Source: [Empedobacter] haloabium
GTDB lineage: Bacteria > Pseudomonadota > Gammaproteobacteria > Burkholderiales > Burkholderiaceae_D
Length of the DNA stretch: 64,000 nucleotides
Assembly: GCA_008011715.2 (NCBI GenBank)
Contig: CP136508.1
Location: 1,116,001 to 1,180,000 of the forward strand
Direction of reading: 5' to 3'
Shown: positions 52,181 through 58,864 of the stretch, in pieces
Numbering within the stretch: the first letter of the stretch is position 1
Layout: every line of letters begins with the position of its first letter
Position numbers and translations under genes: made by a program
Notes under the pieces: generated by a model
Databases searched by the model: none
The model's input: only the letters and a program-made list of their open reading frames with translations
What the model was told of the DNA's origin: nothing

Positions 52181-54850
52181 TTAGAACGAGTACGAACCCC
52201 GCAGGTACAGCGCGCGGCCGATCGGATCGGTGTAGCGCGGATCGTAGCCCTTCTGGAACACCGTGCCCTGGTTGCTGAACGGCGGTTCCTTGTCGAACAG
52301 GTTCTTCACGCCCGCCGTCAGGCTGACGTTCTTGAAGCCCGTGTAGGTGCCCGACAGGTTGACCAGGCTGTACGACGGCACGCGGTTGCGGTACTGCTCG
52401 TCGACCAGGTTCTGGTCGTCGTAGCCCGTCTTGAAGTTGTGCGCCAGGGTCGCGCTCCACACTCCGGAACGCCACGTCAGGGCGGCGTTGTGACGCCAGC
52501 GGAACACCACGTAGTTGTCGGCGTAACGGCCCACGTTCTGGACGAATTCGCCGTCACGCTCGTTCTGGTACTCGTAGTTGTGGATGTAGGTGCCGTCCAG
52601 CGTGAACGTGAAGCTGCCGTAGTCGCTGCGCGGCGCGCGCAGGGTCAGGCTGACGTCCACGCCATCGGTGCGCACCTTGCCCAGGTTCTCGTTCAAGTCC
52701 AGGATCGCGTTGGGCGAGCCGTCCGGGAAGCGCAGGAAGCGGTCGGCGTACTTGGTGTAGTTGCCGTAGATGGCCTGCTCCGGCAGGGCACCGATCTTTT
52801 CGCGCAGGCGGATGTTGAAGTAGTCCAGCGCCAGCGTGACGGCCGGCGTCGGCTCGAACACGGCGCCCAGTGCGAACGTGCGCGATTTCTCCGGCTGCAG
52901 GTTCGGATTGCCGCCTTGCAGCTTGAACTGCTGCAGGTCGCAATCGCGCAGCGGGTTCGATCCCGGTTGCGGCACGCCGTTCGGACACAGGATCGGGTCG
53001 TTGTACGAGTTGCTGGTGTCGTTGCGCGACAGCGGCGCGTTCTTCTCGAACAGGGTCGGCGCGCGGAAGCCGGTGCTGGCCGAACCGCGCAGCACGAAGG
53101 TCTTGTGCGGCTGCCAGCGGAAGGAGGCTTTCGGATTGGTGGTGCTGCCGACGTCGCTGTAGTGGTCCCAGCGGGCCGCCAGCGAGGCTTCCAGGTTCTG
53201 CATGAACGGCAGGCTGATCTCGCCGAACACGGCCTGGATGGTGCGGCTGCCCGACTTCGGCAGCGAGCCGGACAGACCCGAGCTGGCGGCCTGGCCGGCG
53301 ATGTCGCGGTTGACGTTGAACTCGGCCTTCTCATGGCGCAGTTCGGTGCCCAGCGCGACGGCCAGCTTGCCGCCCGCCATGTCCATCAGCTCGCGGCTGG
53401 CCTTCAGGTCGAACGCGGTCTGGGCGTTCTTCGCATCCTGTACGCGGCCGCGCAGCGCGGTCGTGGCCAGGTAGGCGCGGCCCGCTTCGTTCTGCAGGCC
53501 GAACGGGTTCAGGATGCCGTTGGCGACACCCGCCGCGAACGAGGCATCCTGCACGTAGCCACCGGTGAACTCTTCCGACGAGCGGCTGACGGAATGCGAC
53601 AGGCCACCGGCGTAGTCCCAGCCGGCCACGATGCCTTCCAGCGAGCCCAGGAATCGGTCGCCCGAACCGCGCGACAGGATCTGGCGCTGGCCCGCCTCGG
53701 TCGGACGCCAGTTGACGGACAGCGGGCTGCCCGACAGCCCGGCCTGGGCCGGCACGCCGCCCGAGTTGCCCGGGTAGTAGGGGCTGGTGGCCGGCAGGAT
53801 CAGGCCCGTCTGCGGCGGCGGCGCCGTGCGCGAGTTGACGCGGTTTTCCGAGTGCAGCACTTCGAAGGTCGCGGTGTGGTCGGCGCCCAGCTTGAAGCTG
53901 GCGCGGCCGAACGCGGTGGCGCGTTCCTGTTCCGGCAGGCTGTCGATCTGGCGCGTATAGTCCTGGCGGCAGGTGCCGTCGCTGGCGCGCGGGATGGACA
54001 GCGGTGCCAGGCAGCCGGTGGCGAAGCCAGGGTTGCCGGCCTTGTCGGCGACGGCATCGTAATAGTTACCAGGGAACGTGGTGCCGGACGTTTCGGACAG
54101 CCCGCGCGACGGAATCACGCCGGTCTGCGAGAACGGCCGCTGCTGCGACGTCAGCACGTCCTGCTTGTGGTAGTCCAGCACGCCCAGCACGGCCCAGCCG
54201 TCGCGCGCCAGGTCGCCGCTGCCGGTGGTCAGGTTGCCGCGGCGCTCACGGCCGCCGGTATGCTGCGGCAGCACCGTCTCGATGGCGACCGTGGTCTGCT
54301 GCACCGAGCGGCGCGTGATGAAGTTGATGACGCCGCCGATGGCATCGGTACCGTAGATCGCGGAGGCGCCGTCGCGCAGCACCTCGACGCGCTCGAGCGC
54401 GGCGACGGGGATCAGGTTCAGGTCGACGCTGGCGCCATCGTACGGATGGCTGGCCAGGCGGCGGCCGTTCAGCAGCACCAGGGTCTTGTCCCCGCCCAGG
54501 CCGCGCAGGTCGGCCGTGGCCTGGCCGCCGGTCGGCAGGCCGCTGGCGTTGCCGCCCACGGCGTTGGCCGAACCGAAGCTGGTCTGGTTGGCGGGAATGC
54601 GGTCCAGCACTTCCTGGGCCGTGGTCAGACCCTGCTTGACGAATTCCTCGGCCTTGAAGACCGTCAGGGGCGTGGCGGTCTCGTTGACGAGCCGCTTGAT
54701 CGACGAGCCGGTGATTTCCACGCGCAGCATCTGGCCTTCGCCAGCCTGGTTGGCATCCTGCGCGAAGGCCGGCGCGATGGCGGACAGGGCGGCGATGCCG
54801 AGGCAAATCGGCCGCAGGCGGCCGAAGCGTGCGTTACTTTTGTTAGCCAA
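52181..54850 (-). CDS. TonB-dependent receptor 5 (TTG start)
   Basis: An 889-residue outer-membrane receptor. No ATG stands before the signal peptide. The best start is TTG at 54850, preceded by GGGAGAGAG, giving a signal peptide ANKSNARFGRLRPICLGIAA cut near AFAQD. The frame is open to an ATG at 55033, but that extension is not signal-like. Plug: MLRVEITGSSIKRLV, LRGLGGDKTLVLLNGRRLAS and DGASAIYGTDAIGGVINF. Barrel: CPNGVPQPGSNPLRDC and GGNPNLQPEKSRTFALG; C-terminus LYLRGSYSF. It is closest in style to receptor 3. Ligand unknown. Confidence 0.87.
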   Translation of the reverse strand: MANKSNARFGRLRPICLGIAALSAIAPAFAQDANQAGEGQMLRVEITGSSIKRLVNETATPLTVFKAEEFVKQGLTTAQEVLDRIPANQTSFGSANAVGGNASGLPTGGQATADLRGLGGDKTLVLLNGRRLASHPYDGASVDLNLIPVAALERVEVLRDGASAIYGTDAIGGVINFITRRSVQQTTVAIETVLPQHTGGRERRGNLTTGSGDLARDGWAVLGVLDYHKQDVLTSQQRPFSQTGVIPSRGLSETSGTTFPGNYYDAVADKAGNPGFATGCLAPLSIPRASDGTCRQDYTRQIDSLPEQERATAFGRASFKLGADHTATFEVLHSENRVNSRTAPPPQTGLILPATSPYYPGNSGGVPAQAGLSGSPLSVNWRPTEAGQRQILSRGSGDRFLGSLEGIVAGWDYAGGLSHSVSRSSEEFTGGYVQDASFAAGVANGILNPFGLQNEAGRAYLATTALRGRVQDAKNAQTAFDLKASRELMDMAGGKLAVALGTELRHEKAEFNVNRDIAGQAASSGLSGSLPKSGSRTIQAVFGEISLPFMQNLEASLAARWDHYSDVGSTTNPKASFRWQPHKTFVLRGSASTGFRAPTLFEKNAPLSRNDTSNSYNDPILCPNGVPQPGSNPLRDCDLQQFKLQGGNPNLQPEKSRTFALGAVFEPTPAVTLALDYFNIRLREKIGALPEQAIYGNYTKYADRFLRFPDGSPNAILDLNENLGKVRTDGVDVSLTLRAPRSDYGSFTFTLDGTYIHNYEYQNERDGEFVQNVGRYADNYVVFRWRHNAALTWRSGVWSATLAHNFKTGYDDQNLVDEQYRNRVPSYSLVNLSGTYTGFKNVSLTAGVKNLFDKEPPFSNQGTVFQKGYDPRYTDPIGRALYLRGSYSF

Positions 54851-55079
54851 AACTCTCTCCCGATGTTGAGAAAAAATGGTGCAGCTGAGACAAGCCAAGG
54901 TGAACGTTCGGTCACGCCGGCTGCACGCACACTTTGACACGGCATTGACTATTTGCAAACTGAGCGGCGAAGAAAATGCGGCGAATGGCCGCTTTGTGTT
55001 GTATCTACCGCAACTGGACTGGTCAAAACGCATGTTCGCTTGCGTTTTGCACGCGTCGCCATTCCTGCCGACAATGTGC

Positions 55080-55109
55080 TTGCCAAACCTTGCACCTTGT
55101 TGTTATAGT
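55080..55109 (+). promoter_or_regulatory. Sigma-70-type promoter of the aroG leader
   Basis: TTGCCA (55080-55085) and TATAGT (55104-55109) each match five of six consensus bases and are 18 bases apart. Transcription would start near 55116, about 18 bases before the leader peptide ATG. Confidence 0.65.
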
Positions 55110-55122
55110 GATTCTCAATCAC
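55108..55122. promoter_or_regulatory. 15-base perfect dyad overlapping the aroG promoter
   Basis: GTGATT-CTC-AATCAC is a perfect inverted repeat covering the end of the -10 box and the likely start point. This is a position suited to a repressor. The wider sequence has partial likeness to Fur boxes (GATTCTCA core), but the match is incomplete. Confidence 0.45.
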
Positions 55123-55133
55123 CAGGACATCTC

Positions 55134-55199
55134 ATGCACCGTTTCGTTTTCTTTACCGGCTTTTATTTTTGGCTCCCTGCCCACAAGGCGGTTGAGTAG
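55134..55199 (+). CDS. Phe-rich leader peptide of aroG (attenuator peptide)
   Basis: A 21-codon reading frame with AGGA seven bases ahead of the ATG. Residues 4-13 read FVFFTGFYFW: five Phe, one Tyr and one Trp in ten codons. It is followed by a perfect intrinsic terminator (55250-55275) and then the DAHP synthase gene for the first step of aromatic amino acid synthesis. Composition, position and downstream structure fit a classical attenuation leader in which ribosome stalling at Phe codons allows read-through. It is too short to be expected to work as a protein. A chance ORF is possible but unlikely given all three features. Confidence 0.75.
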   Translation: MHRFVFFTGFYFWLPAHKAVE

Positions 55200-55275
55200 A
55201 GGCCGGTTCACGTAGCGACAAACACGAGACTCCAGCAAATGCCCAGAAGACCGCCAGAGATGGCGGTTTTTTTTT
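55155..55275 (+). promoter_or_regulatory. Transcription attenuator of aroG (alternative RNA pairings)
   Basis: ACCGGC (55155-55160, in the leader codons) can pair with GCCGGT (55202-55207). GGCGGT (55187-55192, last leader codons) can pair with ACCGCC (55250-55255), which is the left arm of the terminator. A ribosome stalled on Phe codons leaves GGCGGT free to form the antiterminator. A ribosome reaching the stop codon at 55197 covers it and lets the terminator form. The pairings are short (six bases) and should be checked by folding. Confidence 0.6.
55250..55275 (+). terminator. Intrinsic terminator within the aroG leader
   Basis: ACCGCCA-GAGA-TGGCGGT followed by nine T. It lies 51 bases after the leader peptide stop and 45 bases before the aroG start, so it must be bypassed for aroG expression. 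Confidence 0.85.
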
Positions 55276-55319
55276 ACGCGAAATTTTTGAACGAATTTTT
55301 GAAGATTGAGGAGAGCACC

Positions 55320-56378
55320 ATGCAACGCACCGACGACCTGCGCATCCGCGAAATGAAGGAACTGACGCCGCCATCGCACCTGATCCGCGAGTTCCCCTGC
55401 ACCGAGGCGGCTTCGCAGACGGCGTCCGCCGCCCGCATCGCGCTGCACCGCATCCTGCACGGCCAGGACGACCGCCTGATGGTCGTCGTCGGCCCCTGCT
55501 CGATCCACGATCCGAAGGCGGCGATGGAGTATGCCCGCAAGCTGACCGAGGTGCGTGCGCGCCTGCAGGGCGACCTGGAAATCGTCATGCGCGTGTATTT
55601 CGAGAAGCCGCGCACGACCGTGGGCTGGAAGGGCATGATCAACGACCCGTACATGGACAACAGCTTCCGCATCAACGACGGCCTGCGCATGGCGCGCGAG
55701 CTGCTGCGCGACATTAACGAGCTGGGCCTGCCGGCCGGCACCGAGTTCCTCGACGTGATCAGCCCGCAATACATCGCCGACCTGATCGCCTGGGGCGCGA
55801 TCGGCGCGCGCACCACGGAATCGCAGGTGCACCGCGAGCTGGCCTCCGGCCTGTCGTGCCCGGTCGGCTTCAAGAACGGCACCGACGGCAATACCAAGAT
55901 CGCCGTCGAGGCCATCAAGGCCGCGTCGCAGCCGCACCACTTCCTGTCCGTCACCAAGGGCGGCCACTCGGCCATCGTCTCGACCAACGGCAACGAGGAC
56001 TGCCACATCATCCTGCGCGGCGGCAAGACGCCGAACTACGACGCCGCCAGCGTGGAAGAGGCCTGCAAGGCCATCGCCAGCCACGGCCTGGCCTCGCGCC
56101 TGATGATCGACGCGTCGCACGCCAACAGCTCGAAGAAGCCGGAAAACCAGGTGCCCGTGTGCGCCGACATCGCCGCCCAGGTGGCCGGCGGCGACGACCG
56201 CATCGTCGGCGTCATGATCGAGTCGCACCTGATCGCCGGCCGCCAGGACCTGGTGCCGGGCAAGGAACTGACCTACGGCCAGTCCGTCACCGACGGCTGC
56301 ATCGACTGGGACACCACCGTGCAGGTGCTGAACAACCTGGCGGACGCCGTGCGCCAGCGCCGCCTGCGCGGCGAATAA
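55320..56378 (+). CDS. aroG: 3-deoxy-7-phosphoheptulonate (DAHP) synthase, class I, AroG-like
   Basis: A 352-residue enzyme condensing phosphoenolpyruvate and erythrose-4-phosphate, the entry to the shikimate pathway. Landmarks: RLMVVVGPCSIHDPKAAMEY, MRVYFEKPRTTVGWKG, GFKNGTDGNTKIA and MIDASHANSSKKPENQ. The start at 55320 follows GAGGAG; the frame is open to 55239 but that would include the attenuator stem. Length and motifs fit the enteric AroF/G/H type. The Phe-rich leader suggests control by phenylalanine, matching the Phe-sensitive isozyme, though feedback specificity cannot be read from sequence alone. The Asp/Asn hydroxylase gene follows after 54 bases. Confidence 0.95.
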   Translation: MQRTDDLRIREMKELTPPSHLIREFPCTEAASQTASAARIALHRILHGQDDRLMVVVGPCSIHDPKAAMEYARKLTEVRARLQGDLEIVMRVYFEKPRTTVGWKGMINDPYMDNSFRINDGLRMARELLRDINELGLPAGTEFLDVISPQYIADLIAWGAIGARTTESQVHRELASGLSCPVGFKNGTDGNTKIAVEAIKAASQPHHFLSVTKGGHSAIVSTNGNEDCHIILRGGKTPNYDAASVEEACKAIASHGLASRLMIDASHANSSKKPENQVPVCADIAAQVAGGDDRIVGVMIESHLIAGRQDLVPGKELTYGQSVTDGCIDWDTTVQVLNNLADAVRQRRLRGE

Positions 56379-56432
56379 CCCCCAGGCCGGCCGGCGCGTG
56401 CCGGCCGCGCCGTCAACACATGAGGCTGCATC

Positions 56433-57722
56433 ATGGGACTAGCGATACAAGAAGACGTCGCGGCGCTGCAGCGCCAGATCGCCGCGGCGATCCAGGCCGG
56501 CCGCGATAACGAGGCGGGGCAGTTGTGGCAGCGGCTGCTGGACGTCGATCCGGACAGCACCAAGGCCCTGTTCGCATTGAGCCAGCGGGCGTTCCGGGCC
56601 GGCGATCTGCAGCGGGCGCGCGAGCTGCTGCGCCGGCTGGTGGCGCTCGACGGCCAGGACCTGCAACAATGGATCAACCTGGCCGTGGTGTGCCGCGGCC
56701 TGCACGACGACGAAGGCGAGGCCGCGGCCCTGACGGGCGCGCTCACCGTCGATCCCACCGACATGCTGGCGCAGCTGCTGAGGGGCGAATTGTTCGAGCG
56801 TCAGGGGCGCCGCCACGAGGCGGTGCGGGCCTATGGCGCCGGCGCCATGGCTGCACCGCCAGTGGAGCGGCTGGAACCGTCGCTGCGCCCTCTGCTGCAA
56901 CGCGCGCTGGCGTTCCAGGACGCCTACCAGCGCGACTACGGCGACTGGATGGACGCGCACCTGGCGCCGCTGCTGCGCGACCTGCAGGGCGAACCGCTGG
57001 GACGCTTCCGCGACGCCGTCGACATCATGTTCGGCCGCAAGCGCCGCTACGATCCGCAGCCGGCGCTGTTCTATTATCCGGGCCTGGCGCCGGTCACCTT
57101 TTTCGACCGTGCGCTGTTCCCGTGGATGCCGGCGCTGGAAGCACAGACCGACGCGATCCGCGCCGAGTTCCTCGCCGTGCTGGAGCGGCAGGACGGCTTC
57201 GTGCCTTACCTCAGTTATCCGCCCGACCAGCCGCACTTCCAGTTCGCCCAATTGAACAATTCGCCCGACTGGAGCGCGTATCACCTGATCGAGCAGGGTC
57301 GTGTCGTGACCGGGCACGCGGCGCAATGCCCCGTGACGATGGCCGCGCTGGCCAATGTGCCGCAGCCGCACCAGCTCAATCGCACCCCCAGCGCGATGTT
57401 CTCGCTGCTGCGTCCGCGCACGCGCATCCCCGCGCACACGGGCGTCAGCAACGTGCGGCTGGTGGCGCACCTGCCGCTGATCCTGCCGGGGCAGTGCGGC
57501 CTGCGCGTCGGCAACGACGTGCGCGAGTGGGAGATGGGCAAGGGCTGGGTGTTCGACGACACGATCGAACACGAGGCGTGGAACGACAGCGACGCGCTGC
57601 GCGTCGTGCTGATCTTCGACGTATGGCATCCGCACCTGTCGGAAGCCGAGCGCACGATGGTCAGCGCGCTGGCCGAAGGGATCGTGCGGTTCGGCGCGGG
57701 CAGCGGCGGGTTCGAGCTGTAG
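56433..57722 (+). CDS. TPR-containing aspartyl/asparaginyl beta-hydroxylase family protein
   Basis: A 429-residue protein. Residues 1 to about 150 are TPR-like helical repeats (LWQRLLDVDPDSTKALFALS; ARELLRRLVALDGQDLQQWI). The C-terminal part is an aspartyl/asparaginyl beta-hydroxylase domain: MFSLLRPRTRIPAHTGVSNV, VAHLPLILPGQCGLRVGND and WVFDDTIEHEAWND, with His residues placed to bind Fe(II). It would hydroxylate a peptide or protein using 2-oxoglutarate and oxygen; the target is unknown. No signal peptide. It follows aroG by 54 bases and may be cotranscribed with it. Confidence 0.85.
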   Translation: MGLAIQEDVAALQRQIAAAIQAGRDNEAGQLWQRLLDVDPDSTKALFALSQRAFRAGDLQRARELLRRLVALDGQDLQQWINLAVVCRGLHDDEGEAAALTGALTVDPTDMLAQLLRGELFERQGRRHEAVRAYGAGAMAAPPVERLEPSLRPLLQRALAFQDAYQRDYGDWMDAHLAPLLRDLQGEPLGRFRDAVDIMFGRKRRYDPQPALFYYPGLAPVTFFDRALFPWMPALEAQTDAIRAEFLAVLERQDGFVPYLSYPPDQPHFQFAQLNNSPDWSAYHLIEQGRVVTGHAAQCPVTMAALANVPQPHQLNRTPSAMFSLLRPRTRIPAHTGVSNVRLVAHLPLILPGQCGLRVGNDVREWEMGKGWVFDDTIEHEAWNDSDALRVVLIFDVWHPHLSEAERTMVSALAEGIVRFGAGSGGFEL

Positions 57723-57737
57723 CGGAGGGCTCCGCGG

Positions 57738-57757
57738 GGGGACAGGCAGCTGTCCCC
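57738..57757. repeat. Short palindrome with GGGGACAG core (REP-like family)
   Basis: GGGGACAG-GCAG-CTGTCCCC, 8-base exact arms, 15 bases after the hydroxylase stop in a convergent gap. It is the smallest member of the family in this window. Confidence 0.6.
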
Positions 57758-57782
57758 GGGCTCATACCTTGGCCGGGTTATC

Positions 57783-58706
57783 TCAGCGGCACAACGCGTC
57801 CAGGTCGATGCCCCGTTCACGATTGGCGGGCAGGTGGATGCGCTGGCGCACGGCGGCCCGTTCGATGACGTAGCCGCCACCCGGCTGTGCATAGGCAGGA
57901 TCGGACTGGGCCTGGGCCAGCGTGACGTAACGCGCGCCCGCTTGCTCCAGCCGGTCCAGCACTTCGGGCAGCATCACGGCGCTGAAGGCGGCGACGTGCG
58001 TCAGCAGCACCTGCGGCACCACGCGGCCGAACACCTGGCGCGACGAGGCCTTGGCGTAGGCGATCACGGCATCGACGTGGCGCAGGTAGTCCGCCTTCAG
58101 GGCCTGCAGGCCCTCCTGATCGTTCCTGGCCATGCAACGGCCGTACGGTTCCGCATAGGCCCAGTCGGTAAACGACATCGTCACTTCGGCGATGCGGTAG
58201 CCGCGCTGCGTCAGCCAGGCGCGCGCGGCGGCCTGCTGGGTTGCGTCCTTGCCCGCGGCCACGTTGGGGAAGCGCAGCCAGCGCCAGTCGGCGCCCTGCA
58301 TGCGGCTGGCGACGGCCGGCTCGCCCGCGATCACGTCCGCCTGCCAGGCTTCCAGCGACGCCGCCTGGTTCAGGTTCATGTGGCTGTACGTATGGTTCCC
58401 CAGCGGGAAGCCGCCCTTGCGCCAGACGTCCAGCGCGGCCGCGTTCTCGGCCGAGCGGTCCACCAGTTTGCCGTTGACGAAGCCATAGGTTTCCGGCACG
58501 CCATGGGCCTTCATGATGCGCACGTGATCGGCGATGATGGACGCACGGGTCGTGCCGGCCGGCACCGGGCCGTGGGCGGGCAGGTCGTCCACGGTGATGG
58601 CGATATTGAAGGGCGTGGCGTCCGGCAGGCCGCGTGCGGCGGCCGGCCGTGCCAGCACGGCGCTGGCGCACAGCAGCCCGGTCAGGGCGATCGTGAGATG
58701 TTTCAT
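57783..58706 (-). CDS. Exported polysaccharide deacetylase family protein
   Basis: A 307-residue protein with signal peptide MKHLTIALTGLLCASAVLA. The NodB motifs are NIAITVDDLPAHG (motif 1 with both Asp present), NHTYSHMNL (motif 2) and RWLRFPNVAAG (motif 3). It is likely periplasmic and may deacetylate a polysaccharide; the substrate is unknown. In contrast to the deacetylase at 9203-10003, its metal-binding Asp pair is intact. It appears monocistronic. Confidence 0.83.
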   Translation of the reverse strand: MKHLTIALTGLLCASAVLARPAAARGLPDATPFNIAITVDDLPAHGPVPAGTTRASIIADHVRIMKAHGVPETYGFVNGKLVDRSAENAAALDVWRKGGFPLGNHTYSHMNLNQAASLEAWQADVIAGEPAVASRMQGADWRWLRFPNVAAGKDATQQAAARAWLTQRGYRIAEVTMSFTDWAYAEPYGRCMARNDQEGLQALKADYLRHVDAVIAYAKASSRQVFGRVVPQVLLTHVAAFSAVMLPEVLDRLEQAGARYVTLAQAQSDPAYAQPGGGYVIERAAVRQRIHLPANRERGIDLDALCR

Positions 58707-58810
58707 ATGAGTTCCTTGTAGGGTGCGCCACGATGACGTCGTGCTGGCAATTATCCGGGTTGCTCGTGTGTTGTCCAGCTTGACACGATACCGCGATGAA
58801 ACCCGCGCCC

Positions 58811-58840
58811 CAAAAAAAACCGCCCGGCGAACCGGGCGGC
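58811..58840 (-). terminator. Intrinsic terminator of TonB receptor 6
   Basis: On the minus strand GCCGCCCGG-TTCG-CCGGGCGGT followed by T8; a stable UUCG tetraloop stem 25 bases past the stop codon. Confidence 0.9.
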
Positions 58841-58864
58841 AAAGTTACAACACAACAATCGTTA

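Noticed and set aside
55104..55122. A Fur box upstream of aroG
   Set aside because: Only about 14 of 19 positions match and the gene is not an obvious iron gene; it is reported as an unassigned dyad instead.
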